A program made the position numbers and the translations under genes. This document shows, in pieces, positions 14,301 to 23,684 of a stretch of DNA of 64,000 nucleotides. The stretch lies in assembly GCA_016490735.1 (NCBI GenBank), contig JAEMWC010000020.1, positions 1,276,001 through 1,340,000 of the forward strand, given 5' to 3'. The notes beneath the pieces were generated by a model. The model did not search any database, had not been told where the DNA came from, and was given only the letters and a program-made list of their open reading frames with translations. Numbering within the stretch: position 1 is the first letter of the stretch; every line of letters starts with the position of its first letter. Source of the stretch: Pachyseris speciosa. Its lineage: Eukaryota > Cnidaria > Anthozoa > Scleractinia > Pachyseridae.

Positions 14301-17300
14301 CAAAGAAATTGGCCGATAGTTTTCTGGTAACGTCTCGTCTTCACCCTTATGCACTGGAATTACTTTTGTATATTTAAGTTTTGCAGGGTAAACCCCGGTT
14401 AGTACAGACTGGTTAAAAATTTTGGTTAACGGTATGGATATGACTGATTTAGCAAGTTTTAACAGTTTAACAGGGGTAGAATAAAGCCCCAGGGCTTTAT
14501 TGTATGGCAACAAGGTAATTTCTGTTTCAATTTCTTGCGGTACAATTGGATCAAAATAAAAACTGTTCCGCAAAGGTGGATCGAGATAATCAGAAAAATT
14601 AGTGTAAACTTCAGGAATATCGGTTGCAAGTTTCTGCCCTATTGACGAGAAGTATTTGTTGAGTGTGTTACCAATCGTTTTAGGATCATCTGATAAAACG
14701 CTATGCTCGTTAGAACGAATGAAGTTAATTCTTTTTTATTTCTTCCTTTTCTTCATATCTCCTAATATTTCGTTAATACCTTTCCATGTCGATCGTGTAT
14801 TTTTTATGTTAGAGTCAAAAAACCTTTGATAGTGACGTTGTTTGCTCAATCGAATAAGGGTTGTTAACTTATTTCTATACATTTTATATTTCGGCCAGTT
14901 TGATTCAAAGAACAATTTATTCTTCACCTTTATAGATTTCCTTAGTCCAGCAGTTAGCCAAGGTTTAGTTAGCATTTTTAGTTTTCTCACTGAAACATCC
15001 CTGAGCGGTGCATGTTTATTAACTACATGATTTATGGTGAGAGAACGACTTATTTACGTCGCAATTACCAGAAACCTCTTCCCAATTTATTGCACTTAAA
15101 TCATTCATGAATTCATTAGCATTAAAGCTGGAATAATCCCTAAATTTAGTCTTTTTTGTATGTGGTAATTTTTGCTTGTTTACATTGACAATACAGACTT
15201 GCGAAAAATGATCGGTTGTGTCGGTGACGATATTGCCGCTGGAAATATTATTCGTCAGGTTATTTGTGAAGATATTGTCAATTAAAGTCGCTGAGGACCC
15301 ATACACTCATGTTGGTTTATCAATTGTAGGAAGCATAGAAAAACTTTGCATACACTGAAACAGTGTCTGGCTGTATTTACAGTTTTCATATTTTAGCAAG
15401 TCTATATTAAAATCTCCCATGAGATATATATTGTTATTATGATTACTGAAATACTCGAGGGAGCCCGAAAGATAGTCAAGAAATTGATCTGCATTATTGT
15501 GTTGTCGGTAAACAATACCACAGATATTTTTCTTGTGATTTGGTAGTAAAATTTCAATCCATAAAGCTTGATAAGAGGAATTGGTAGAGCGTTCTAAGAC
15601 TCGATATTTATAGTTCTCATTAATAAAAAGACCAACACCCCCGGCAGACAACGGGGTTTTAACAAATTCAAAGCAATAGCCAGGTAGTTGTGGTATAAAA
15701 TCAATAGATTCGCCTTCGCATAATCGCGTTTCTGTAACACCTAATACGGTGAAATTATATTTTACCTCACTGAGTACGTGACACTGAAAATGTTCAATAT
15801 TTTTTCTTAAGCTTCTTATATTAGTGTGAAGAATAGAGAAATCGGATACGACATCCCTATTTGTGGTATTTTCAAACTTCACGGAGAAGCTATGAGGCGA
15901 ATAGTAGCTCGAACGAATTTTACTTGTTGTCATTAAGTTAGCATCAGGATCAATCGTTTTGTCCACGGAATCGTTCTGAAAAAGGCCAAGATCATACAAA
16001 CTATTAAATGAATAGATCGATTTCCTGGAGGCTAGATTAGTGTACAGTAGAGCGTTATACTGCGGGTGGGCATTTTTCAGATCTTTACAGTTATAATATG
16101 GCAATTCCATCAACAGCAATTTGTTTTCTTTAGCGAGATTTTTCATCTCTTTGTGTGTCGCCATTACCAATAACTGTATCACATCATTAAGATTATGAAC
16201 GAAAAAAAACAGTTAAGACACTTATCTCCTTAATCCTGAGTTGGATTACAGGCCAAGCTTTGCTTCAGGTTGTCAAGATCGGCCATACGTTTTAATTTGA
16301 AGACCTGAGAACTACTAGATTTACGAGCCAGAATCTCAGAGTTCTTTACCCAGACGTACTGGAATTGATGTGTAGATTTCAATTTGTTTGCCTCGCTAAG
16401 AAGTTGCTGTAATCTCGGGATCAAGTGTTCATGAATGCGGATATTTGCTGTGTGAAAATCATCAGATAAATCCAGATCATCAGGGTTTAAGTTCGAGGTT
16501 TCATTGCGATGAGCCATGACTTCTCCTTTGGCCAGTCGTCTTATAAACTTACACACAATAGGTCTTGGGTAATGGCGGTCAGCCCTTCGACTACTCACTC
16601 TGTGAGCGATATCAATGTCGTTTTTCGTCACTCCCTTGACTCCGATAGCATGGAAAAGCTTTAAACACAACTGCGTGGTGGTTTCAGCAGACTCATGTTC
16701 ATCCTGTTCAGGAAAGCCAATAATTTTGACGTTGTACTGAAAGCTGTACTTCTGTAAGTCATCAATGGCGGCGTCCAAGCTGTCAACTCTTGTAGAAATC
16801 GCTTCAAGCTTACGGCTTAGATTGTCAAGTTCTTTCGACATAGCCTCTCGAAAGTTTTTCGTTATATGGTGGTCCTCACATAAGAAATCAACACTCTTTT
16901 GGATACTGTTACCATATCTTGTTGCAGCGTCTCCAACTTGCTCGATGTCCGCTTGAAGTCGTTGTTGCTCGATAATCGATTTCAGCTTCTGGAGTTCACT
17001 ATTTACCGCTTGAATCTCCTCCTTTAGTTGAAGGTTTTCCTTTTGTAGATTTTTAACTTGACTCATTTTATTTTACGACATAAAACACTGGTACGTTTTG
17101 AGTTTTATGCCGGCATGTGCGGAGCGCCCGCCGACATGACCGACCGACCAACCTTTAATCACATTGCATTGACCTATGCCATCGTAGAGAACCGAACGGT
17201 GGTGTTAACTGTTGAACAGTTCTTCCCAAATGGCATCCTCTCGCCTTTCTAGTTTGGCTTGAAGTCCAGCCCAAATAAAGTTACATGTCAACAAAAACCT

Positions 17301-19630
17301 CAGATTTATCATTTCTAAGAATGACATCCCGTTTTGAACTCCTGGGCACAACCATTTTGCATATTTTTCAGTAGATAAGAGTTTGATGTTCCTGATTCGT
17401 AAATTGAGGATCATTTTGCTCACTCCAACAGATATGGACAAGAGCAGGGTCGAGGTACCGTGGTTTTTGGAGCGAGGGGTAAGTAAAGGCGTTCATTTAG
17501 TATGCTGGCAGCCCCTTTTTGGATAGTGGAGGCGCAATCCGTCAATAGCGCGGCGAGCAAGAAGTGCATTCACTAAAAGTTTGGCCAGTCACGCTACGCT
17601 AATGGCGTGAACTCCCCACTATCCAGAAAGAAACTGCTAACAGTCTAGCATATGAATACGTGAATGATCATCGCAGTTATGAACACTACTAAGCAGTAGT
17701 GAAAATAAAGCCTGGAAAAAAAAAATCAGGCTTGAACGGGATGACCAGCTCCCAGATAGCTTGTTAGCTCAGTTGGTAGATTCCTTTTAAGCCTGATTTT
17801 TTTTTCAGGCTTTAGTTTCACTACTGCTTAAGTGGTGTCCTCAGTTAACACAGTCTAGCATATGTTAGGTGGTTTGACGTCCTTGTCAGCGTGGCATAGA
17901 TGAAGTTGCCTTGCTTCGATCAATGGCACGGGCATACTCAGGAAACGAAAACCCGTGTTCTACTCTTTCATCTGTTTACCTCAAATGTGCCATCACTATT
18001 CTGTCGTCATAAACTTTGTTTTCTTTCATTCTAGATAGGAGTCATGAATGTCCAGGAATTCTTGACAACATTCGCAGGGTAAGTCTAAAAATGATGGCAG
18101 ATATTTTGCGTAACTTCACAAATTTCATTATAACTGCAGTGATTTCCTGACTGCAAACAATCTCTTTCCCAAAGTCTTTGCTCCCCCTGACCAGCGGTCG
18201 GGAAACGAGAGACACGATAAAAAGATCTCATCCAGAAGCCCGAAAATATTGGACTTTCGGTTAAACTGCGTATGCTCAGGGTTCAGCCCCATGCAAGAGT
18301 TCTGTTTTACTTCCGTTTGTTTGAATTGCTTGAAAACACCAATCAGAACAGTAAACTCAACGGATCTTTCGAGAGTCGCTCGTTTCTTCAAGCGTGCGCA
18401 GTAAGGAGTGAAGACTCGAAGCTCGAGATTGGACTGCAAAGGGACACGTGAGCGAAATTACACTCCTTGAAGCCGCTTTGTCTCATTTTTGTGCCACAGA
18501 GAAACTGAAGCCAAGAATCTGCTTGCTAAGCGACAGGAAACGACTGAAGCTCCTTTGAAGGAAACTGCGACGGCTATGGAATTCTTCACCACTGAAGGTA
18601 AAGGAGTGTTGATGTGTGATCTACTTTCGATAAGTGTTTTCCTTGATATTTCGAATGTCCATATTTTACTGTATTTGGTTTACTTGGAATTAGTCTCGTT
18701 GAGTTGTTGCAGCAACTTTTCAGACTTTTAGTGTCATTTTGTCGTTCTGTCGAGATCGATGGCACGCTAGAAACGTGTTCAGTTGTAAACATCCGAGGAC
18801 TCTTGGGAACCAATGATTTACAGCGTTTCGTCCGCTATCTTGAATACACTCTTGCGTTGAAAAGGGCTTTTGCATTTTGTTGCGTTGCTTCTTCGCTGTG
18901 TAATTTTGTTTTCGCGGTCGTTTGATTGCGATTCATTTCTGTGAGAGCGTCGAGCGTGAATTTGAATGCGAAGTCTGCAGCTCAAACAATCAAATATGCA
19001 ATATTCCCGAGTCTCCTGCAACGAAGGAAAGCATTTGCTTAATCTCAACTTGTACTTTAGCAGGTGAGCAATTATTGTTTCCCATTTGTACATTTTATGT
19101 TTTGGCATTTTTCTTTGGGTGGTAAAGTGCAGAAAATCTTAGTGCTGTATATTTGCATGATATTAGCTCAAAGCCACAGTATAATTTTTTAAGTCATAGT
19201 GGAGGCTACAAAACTTTGTAACTTTGGTATCACCAACGTCGGTCGTTCTATGGCTATTCTCAGTCAAACGACCATTTTGGATCATCCTCAATTTCAATCA
19301 CCACAATCGCCCTAAATTTGGTTGCGTTTGTTCCTCCTTGCAGATGAAACAGCCTACCCAACTCCCGATGGAACGCCAGTGTCTGATAGCTCAACAGACA
19401 GTCCAGTAACGGACGCACACTCCGTGCACTACAGCAGCAGTGGATTGAATGAACAGCCTCGCTCATCCGCCGCGCCTCAAAAGAGAGCGGTACGCTCCCT
19501 GAGCTGGGACCCCAGCACCATGACACAGACCAGACTACAGATCCTGTCCTGTGTTAGGAGCGTGCGGGAGAACATCCGTAGTCAGATCAGCAACAGCTCT
19601 CCATCCAGCCCCTCGAACCGCTCCATGTGA
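118..19630 (+). CDS. TASOR: TASOR-like protein (HUSH complex subunit), 3' part of gene
   Basis: TASOR is the scaffold of the HUSH complex, which silences retroelements and long intronless transcripts in the nucleus with MPP8 and periphilin. Exons read from splice sites: 118-295, 671-767, 1481-1581 (tentative), 2931-6103 (contains a frame break), 7910-8013, 8451-8569, 9641-9708, 10030-10122, 10618-10729, 10820-10850, 11450-11500, 12119-12224, 18035-18078, 18500-18597 and 19344-19630 (TGA at 19628). From 7910 to 18078 phases join without conflict. The exons at 8451-10729 encode a block like the PIN-like region of TASOR/TASOR2: a TFVDI motif, a FVSGGALLVDD motif and a short helix-rich tail. The pseudo-PARP N-terminus lies left of the window. 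The 18078/18500 junction does not match in phase, so a small exon may be missing. TASOR versus TASOR2 cannot be decided; an invertebrate would probably have one common ancestor gene. The assignment rests on remembered family motifs. Confidence 0.7.
1481..1581 (+). CDS. Possible small exon of the TASOR-like gene
   Basis: An acceptor (ACTTATAG) is followed by 101 bases open in phase 0, which is the phase left by the exon ending at 767. The translation contains SRYPWVSQIEDK, which looks protein-like, and ends at GGCAG|GTGTTG. The outgoing phase 2 does not match the simplest acceptor of the next exon at 2931, so the structure here is unresolved. The remaining DNA between 768 and 2930 holds a C-rich tract near 1741 and a repeat-like stretch near 2600-2730 with GGCGACC/GGTCGCC motifs. 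Confidence 0.35.
2931..6103 (+). CDS. TASOR: Large low-complexity central exon of the TASOR-like gene
   Basis: The long open frame from about 3043 to the donor at 6103 (AAAG|GTTTGT) encodes over 1,000 residues of mostly disordered, acidic, Ser-rich sequence. It starts with a basic patch (residues VVRRSSERLLRRVKTRIRQS). In the middle is a proline tract broken by one leucine (about 4736-4813). Further on are a DMEMEYEFDGSHMDVSDMD acidic repeat (about 5266-5325) and helix-like stretches near the end. Upstream, 2931 to about 3045 is open in a different frame and also looks coding (KHAAKRCKLENG), so a frame break lies at about 3043-3150. The exon ends in phase 1 and joins the exon at 7910 correctly. 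Length and composition fit the long disordered middle of TASOR proteins; sequence alone would not identify the family. Confidence 0.65.
6347..6475 (-). mobile_element. tRNA-derived SINE-like copy 1
   Basis: Read on the minus strand, it contains a tRNA-like block (GGCTCGTTAGCTCAGTTGGT box A, then a degenerate GGGTTCGACTC box B), preceded by the ACCAGCTCCCAGTT leader shared with copies at 17750, 59100 and 62340. It is truncated and diverged. It lies in the TASOR intron 6104-7909; the DNA between 6480 and 7080 shows nothing else recognisable. Confidence 0.6.
7080..7360. mobile_element. MITE-like element, family A copy 1
   Basis: A 281-bp segment starts AGTGGTTTTCAATTGAGTG and ends with the near-inverted GCTCATTTGAAAACCACT. 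It holds several CCAAT/ATTGG boxes and a central GCGCAAAGTGTGGGAAAATG motif. Decayed relatives lie at about 7420-7675 and 12251-12533, so this is a dispersed non-coding family inside TASOR introns. No convincing target-site duplication was seen. Confidence 0.65.
7420..7675. mobile_element. MITE-like element, family A copy 2 (decayed)
   Basis: Shares with the copy at 7080 the AAACCAAAACCAAAGG start, AATCACAACAGAC, ACATGTAACCGGCGCA, the ATTGGTTTT...CATTGGTTGAAA centre and the CAATTGATAACCACT end. The left terminus is eroded. It sits tandem to copy 1, about 60 bp downstream. Confidence 0.55.
7910..10850 (+). CDS. TASOR: TASOR PIN-like region exons
   Basis: Exons 7910-8013, 8451-8569, 9641-9708, 10030-10122, 10618-10729 and 10820-10850 join in phase (1, 0, 2, 1, 1, 2, 0). 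In order they encode KKFRFYVYSPEHDRECEAVK; a segment with GGTFVDIKDAACLEEH and a basic helix; RLANLYQLKMAPSVKFALFN; the SGGALLVDDIILKTIEI block; and RLDGVLRFMKEQSLLHQKFVW. This order (FVDI, basic helix, LxxL..PSV, VSGG-LVDD, LxxVxxF) matches what I know of the conserved PIN-like module of TASOR and TASOR2, which has lost nuclease residues. It is the main basis for the gene call. Confidence 0.68.
8090..8209. mobile_element. Short MITE-like inverted-repeat element
   Basis: About 120 bp bounded by TAGCCTGCGAGGTAGGT and the inverted ACCTCCCACGCAGGCTA, with a GC-rich centre. It lies in the intron between TASOR-like exons ending at 8013 and starting at 8451. The intron 8570-9640 that follows shows nothing I can name. 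Confidence 0.55.
10282..10545. repeat. Triplet microsatellites (TTA/AAT) in TASOR intron
   Basis: A perfect ATT tract lies at about 10282-10343. A second array at about 10478-10545 switches from AAT to ATT, making a palindromic AT-rich hairpin. Both lie between the exons ending at 10122 and starting at 10618. Confidence 0.9.
11143..11331. repeat. Compound CAT/CGT triplet microsatellite
   Basis: About 190 bp of ATC/ATCATC units with CGT interruptions. It creates long open frames of pure His, Ile, Met or Ser in several phases on both strands; these are repeat artefacts, not genes. A short ATC run also lies at about 10870-10890. The array is in the intron between the exons at 10820 and 11450. 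Confidence 0.9.
11450..19630 (+). CDS. TASOR: C-terminal exons of the TASOR-like gene
   Basis: Exons 11450-11500 (NLLRRYRDQGFVTVLPK), 12119-12224 (GYITEGIPATQRYLQTSLKL and onward, ending in a hydrophobic strand), 18035-18078 (RSHECPGILDNIRR), 18500-18597 (ETEAKNLLAKRQETTEAP) and 19344-19630. The last exon encodes a Ser/Thr/Pro-rich tail ending NRSM before TGA at 19628. The intron 12225-18034 carries a retrotransposon and a MITE. Phases agree up to 18078; the exon at 18500 needs incoming phase 2 but receives 0, so a microexon or another splice choice is likely between them. Confidence 0.6.
12251..12533. mobile_element. MITE-like element, family A copy 3 (opposite orientation)
   Basis: Starts AGAGCGGTTTTTAAGTCAAT and ends ATTAGAAACTGCTCT, a near inverted pair. 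Internally it is the reverse complement of the 7080 copy (CCAATGAAATCC, TTTTCCCGCGCTTTTCGCCG, AATTGGCTCATTGCGC). It lies just after the TASOR-like exon ending at 12224. Confidence 0.6.
12937..14990 (-). pseudogene. Retrotransposon ORF2 reverse transcriptase part (broken)
   Basis: Reverse transcriptase motifs appear in order: ENYRPISLLS, FGFRNKHSTQHAIL, FLDLKKAFDTVNHEIL, VPQGSVLGPLLFLLYINDI, the catalytic FADDTSL, and YLGIMIDSELSWKHHI. The frame from 14990 is stopped at 14736 and 13395 but continues in the same phase to about 13116, then shifts for the last 60 codons. Sequence order and motifs fit a CR1/jockey-type ORF2; the clade cannot be fixed by eye. Confidence 0.85.
15019..16182 (-). pseudogene. 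Retrotransposon ORF2 endonuclease part (broken)
   Basis: The endonuclease/exonuclease/phosphatase fold is visible as HTNIRSLRKN, a TETRL motif holding the catalytic Glu, GGVGLFI, and GDFNIDLL holding the Asp/Asn pair. A TGA at about 15307 interrupts a frame that reopens with YGSSATLIDNIFTNN, the usual end of this domain. The frame is lost again at about 15019. It would nick target DNA to prime reverse transcription; this copy cannot make the full protein. Confidence 0.8.
16230..17066 (-). CDS. Retrotransposon ORF1 protein (coiled coil plus RNA-binding-like domain)
   Basis: A 278-residue intact frame from ATG at 17066. Residues 1 to about 45 form a Leu/Glu/Lys heptad coiled coil (KNLQKENLQLKEEIQ). 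A second helical stretch follows, then a block with NVKIIGFPEQ, DIDIAHRVSSRR and RPIVCKFIRR, typical of the RRM-like core of LINE ORF1 proteins that coat their RNA. No zinc knuckle is seen. The intact frame contrasts with the broken ORF2 downstream. Confidence 0.75.
   Translation of the reverse strand: MSQVKNLQKENLQLKEEIQAVNSELQKLKSIIEQQRLQADIEQVGDAATRYGNSIQKSVDFLCEDHHITKNFREAMSKELDNLSRKLEAISTRVDSLDAAIDDLQKYSFQYNVKIIGFPEQDEHESAETTTQLCLKLFHAIGVKGVTKNDIDIAHRVSSRRADRHYPRPIVCKFIRRLAKGEVMAHRNETSNLNPDDLDLSDDFHTANIRIHEHLIPRLQQLLSEANKLKSTHQFQYVWVKNSEILARKSSSSQVFKLKRMADLDNLKQSLACNPTQD
17655..17835. mobile_element. SINE-like fragments in fold-back arrangement
   Basis: The 3' SINE part (CATCGCAGTTATGAACACTACT, split here by the writer as CATCGCAGTT and ATGAACACTAC) is followed by AATAAAGCCTGG, a poly-A run and TCAGGCTTG. 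Then come ACCAGCTCCCAG, a partial box A (TTGTTAGCTCAGTTGGTAGA) and the same 3' part inverted (AAGCCTGA, poly-T, TCAGGCTT). Two oppositely oriented SINE pieces therefore sit together in the TASOR intron. Confidence 0.6.
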
Positions 19631-21063
19631 CTAGGCGTGGATGAGTCACCTCTCAATTAAAGGGGAGGGGTGGCTGAATGTGTGGTGTCACCTCTCAATT
19701 AAAGGGGGGAGGGGTGGCTGAATGTGTGGTGGTTTTGTCAAATGGTCATTTTGTTACGGTGAGCCCTTTTAATACAACTTTAGTCGAGTGAAAACTTATT
19801 CCGAGCCTTATTTCTGTCCCCATGGCTCGCTTGCCAGCAGGTTTGGCAAGACAAAGGAAATTTCTCGTCCTTTTTTTGTAGCCCTTTTTCTTTGTTGTTG
19901 TTTTTCCGCAGCTAGTTCTTTAACTTTGGTTGTACTTTAGGATACATATTGCCTTTTTACAACGATTTTCTCAGCTTCTCCTTTAAACTGCGAATGCCTT
20001 TTTTTCCTCCTCGTGGCCTGTGTACGCCAGCATACCAACTCGAGAGTATTCCAACTCGTTTCCATATCATTTTGATAGATCGACTCCTCTGAAGTACCGT
20101 TAGTGTTTTTTGTTAACGCGTTGCGTTAAACGGAAAGTAAATTTCCGTCAAGTTCAAACATGAAGGTAACTTTATTTTCAGTTGTTTTCTTGTGTACAGT
20201 TTTTGTATTTCCTACGATAGATTCTAAGACAAGAACTGGTGTATATTTCCGTCCTTCGTCAATGATTGATTGACGTTCGTCAAATTTTCGCCAAAGTTGT
20301 TGCTGTTATTTTTTTGTGAGAAATTGCTGTAACATAACATTCCATTTAAATACGGAAAAATCGTTCTATTTTCTATTTACTAAACAGTGTTTTAGATAAT
20401 ATATATGCTTTTGCTGAAATGAAGAATTGTAAATAGAATTATTAATTTGTTTCACCATGTACAAATGTTATTAAGAGAGGCTTTACAGACTGATTATTTA
20501 AAGTTTTGTTTATCAAAGGTGATACAAATGGGTGTTTCTAGCGTTCTTGCCCAGTTGCTCAGAGTGCGTATAACTTAATCCAGCTATACAATTGCATTAG
20601 CTGCTATTTTTCCGCTGGATAGCGGCGTACCTGTTAGATAAAGTTATCCGCTTTGTGAGCAACTGGGGTCTGATCACCCCTTGATTCAGCTTCATATTTG
20701 TTTGAACATAGTTTTGATATCGACTCGTGTATTATTAAGATCTATTTTAATTAAACAAATGCTTTACGTGGGGGGTTTTGTTCGTTTCGTTTCTTTTAGT
20801 TGCTTGTGATCAACATCATCGGAGCTCACTGCAACCATTCCTATTTTCACTTGCAAAATTAACAGGCTCCTTATGGCGTTTTCCTTTGAATCAGAGCCTC
20901 GGTCGATGAGACTTTTTTCCCCATAGAGCGCAAGACGTGTTACGAGACCAATGAGGAGTTGCCACCTAAACAAATTCTCCACAAAATCCCTCTTCGCATC
21001 ATGGGACAAGGGCCAAAAAATGAACCGTTCACAAACGTTTCGATTTAGGCTTCGACGTGCGTT

Positions 21064-21196
21064 CATTGAGATACGAAGCATGCGGGAAGTTTGGAGAGCA
21101 CGAGAGATACGCAAGAGTTGCTGGAGACGTAGCCGAAAGCAACTCTAGCTTCTTGAGTACTCTCCAAACTTCCCAAGTGCTTCATGTCTCGATGGA
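21064..21196. repeat. Fold-back sequence
   Basis: Left arm CATTGAGATACGAAGCATGC...AAGTTTGGAGAG pairs with right arm CTCTCCAAACTT...TGCTTCATGTCTCGATG. An inner palindrome AGAGTTGCT/AGCAACTCT sits at the centre. A remnant of a small inverted-repeat element is likely. Confidence 0.6.
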
Positions 21197-21413
21197 CGCA
21201 AAAGTAACGCATGAACCAATAGTTATAACATTTTAGACGCTGTAGTTGAACACGGACGTCGTCAGCGCGTACAATGGGAATATGAAGCGCGCTCGCGCAA
21301 TTGACTACGTCAGAAGCTTAAGCTTCAATTCTGACTACATACACGAATTTACTACAGTCGAACCACCCCGTAAGCGACCACCCAAAATGCCATGCTTAGG
21401 TGGTCGCTTTCGT

Positions 21414-21676
21414 GAGCTTATTGCCCACTCATAAAACGAGGAGGAGACTGGTATTAGTGTAGGATTGTGGGATCGTTTGGGTAGACGGCAGATGACAAAC
21501 ATTTCATTTGTCGGTGTTTTCAAGGCCCGTAGCTTTGCTCTTGTTGATTCTGCTTCTCAGAGCAACGCTACTGGCTTTGAAAACGCCGAGAAATGACATG
21601 TTTGTCATCTTCCGTCTTCGCCACAATCCTTCACAAGTACCAGTCTCCTCATCGTTTTTGGAGTGGGCAATTGAGC
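21414..21676. repeat. Fold-back sequence with about 125-bp arms
   Basis: The left arm (TTATTGCCCACTC ... GGAGACTGGTA ... GATGACAAACAT) pairs imperfectly with the right arm (ATGTTTGTCATC ... TACCAGTCTCC ... GAGTGGGCAATTGAG); the turn is near 21545. Because of this, both strands encode similar short peptides (MFVI.RL and PVSSSF.EWAI). These are not genes. Confidence 0.65.
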
Positions 21677-22487
21677 CAAAAATTTTTGCCTCATTAGCAT
21701 ATGGCGGCGTTAATAAAGCTTTTACGGTATGTCATAAAGACTCGATTAAAATATCCCATGCAAACACTTCTCTAAATTCTAACGGGGGTGTTTTACAATG
21801 AAAGGTCCAGTTTTAGGCCGAACGTTACTGGAAACTCGCTTCTTTTTTACTTCCTTGCGGTTGAATTTCACACATCCCCAAATCTCTTCTTTGTTTATCC
21901 AAACTTGGATATCTTAACTTTTCAAAGTCGTTAGAACACGAAGGTGTAATGGAAAACGCACGAGTAAAAAGAAATATCTGAAGATTTCATTTAATTCTTA
22001 TTACATGGTACCTACCTATCATAACTAACAGGAGCAAGATATTTACAGATGCGCTCCTTTTATATTCATCAAAATCAGTTAAAATCCTCCAAAGAATTCT
22101 AAGTTCTTATGTACAAAATAAAATATTTGTAACTCTTAAACAGCGTTGTTAAAATAGATAAAAACAATTCTTTTATGCAAAACGAATCCCTTCATTGTCC
22201 ACATCACTGCATCAATTCGCTTTTGTTTTTAAAGTCTTCTTTGTCGATTGACGCAGTACCTTGCTTTAAATTCCTTAGGAAAGTACACGAAAACTTTCCC
22301 ACCTTTACGCCCAATCAGAAACAAGACGATATTTGATGTTACCGGGCAACTCAACTGAAGAAAATAGCGGGCCTAGTAAATTATCTCTCCCTCCAACCCC
22401 CGCACATAGTGCGCGTAGTGCCGTTGCCGTCCTCGTTGCTAAAGCTCCCTATTAATGTCGCACACATCTCCCTTAGGCCTTGATATA

Positions 22488-22887
22488 CAGTAAAAACCCG
22501 CAACTAAGAACCTACATTTTTGGGAAGTAGCCTAAACAGGTTCTTATATAAATGGTAGTTAACACAATTTTAGGCTACTTAGGTTCTTAAAATAGGTTCT
22601 TAATTCTGGAGAAAAGCAAATAAAACTCAGCTGCAAAACAAGATGGTCATTGGCCTATTTTCTACTTTCAATTAAAAAAAACTCATTTTTACAGTAATGA
22701 GAATCTGTTTTTTTCTTCAAATAGGATTCTTGCACTGCAGCTGTAATGTACTAAATATGATTTTAGAAAATAAGAACCTGTTTTCAATTTTTAGGCTAAA
22801 TAGGTTCTTGTTTATAGGGGGAATAAAATCCAAATTTTAGGCTAACAGCTTCTTAATTTTCAGGTTCTTAGTTGCGGGTTTTTATTG
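22488..22887. mobile_element. Mariner-like MITE with TA target duplication
   Basis: The 400-bp element begins CAGTAAAAACCCGCAACTAA and ends with the inverse TTAGTTGCGGGTTTTTATTG. It is flanked on both sides by TA (22486-22487 and 22888-22889). Inner sequence repeats the motif TTAGGCTA...GGTTCTTA several times in both orientations. The CAGT end and TA duplication suggest a Tc1/mariner-driven, non-autonomous element; no transposase frame is present. Confidence 0.75.
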
Positions 22888-23440
22888 TAATTTACGCCTG
22901 GAGATTTCCAAAAACTTTACAAGAATCTCCCACTCGATATTTAGCTTCTATATATTAAATTACTAAACGTGGGTTACGAAGCCGATTACCAAGAATAATC
23001 CAGGATCGACAGAAAAGGCACTTGCAGCAAATTTGTATTAAAAGGCGGCTCTGATAAAAATATAATGAAAAAGTAAGGCAATCAAAATAAAAAATTAAGC
23101 CACTTGTATGTCATTCATTTCGGTCCCGAGGAGCTAGCAAGGACCACAATCAGTGATAAGGGTTCCCAACAATTCACCTCCAGGAATGTGTGAGAATGCG
23201 TCTTACTGCACTATGCCAAAAACATGCCGAACATATCGAGTTTAAGAAAGGCTAAGCCTACGAGTCTGTTCTACAGACAAACTGATGTTCCTCTTTTCTG
23301 TCATGAATAACCGAGCGTCTTTTACCTTCCGACACGGTTCGAAATTTAACTTGTCGGGCGCTTTTCGCCAATGCTCGTGCGGTTTCGCGTTCGAGTATTT
23401 GTGACAAAAAAGAGGAACCACATTCTAACCTAACACTTTA

Positions 23441-23671
23441 GCCTGGTTTTCACAGCGACACAAGCGCAAGCATAAGTAGCTTATGCCAAGGGAAAAAACG
23501 TTCGTTTTCACACTACGCAAGCGAACGCAAGGAAAAGGAAAATTTTGACGCTTGCGTTTGTGCTTGCGCTTATGCTTATACTTATACTTGCGTTAAGCCC
23601 GGTGAAATAAGCACTCTTGTGCTTTGCGCTTATGCTTGCGCCTGTGGTTGCGTCGCTAGTGAAAACCAGGC
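23441..23671. mobile_element. Harbinger-like MITE just past the dystroglycan stop codon
   Basis: The 231-bp element has inverted ends GCCTGGTTTTCAC and GTGAAAACCAGGC, flanked by TTA at 23438-23440 and 23672-23674. The interior is built of GCTTGCG/CGCAAGC repeats that fold back. TTA duplications are typical of PIF/Harbinger insertions. It starts 14 bp after the last codon of dystroglycan (stop at 23687-23685), so it probably forms part of that gene's 3' UTR. Confidence 0.75.
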
Positions 23672-23684
23672 TTATCGTTCACTA

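Larger units (their letters stand above)
12700..17130 (-). mobile_element. Degenerate non-LTR retrotransposon (LINE, CR1/jockey-like) in TASOR intron
   Basis: On the minus strand a coiled-coil ORF1 (17066-16230) is followed by a broken ORF2 with apurinic-type endonuclease (16182 to about 15020) and reverse transcriptase (about 14990-12937). The 3' side ends near a TTG-rich stretch at 12700-12712, typical of CR1/jockey-like tails. ORF1 is intact. ORF2 carries in-frame stops at about 15307 (TGA, probably from CGA), 14736 (TAA) and 13395 (TAA), plus frame changes near 15020 and 13119. The copy is therefore dead for ORF2 but not very old. It lies antisense to the host gene in the intron 12225-18034. 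Both ends are approximate and no target-site duplication was found. Confidence 0.85.
19631..23440. other. Convergent intergenic region between TASOR-like and dystroglycan genes
   Basis: Both genes end towards this region. It starts with the TASOR-like 3' UTR, where a 40-bp unit (CACCTCTCAATTAAAGGGG) is duplicated at about 19647-19725. Palindromic elements lie near 21064-21196, 21414-21676, 22488-22887 and 23441-23671. No convincing gene was seen; short open frames near 20764 and 21508 lie in repeats or lack protein-like features. Polyadenylation sites could not be fixed. Confidence 0.6.
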
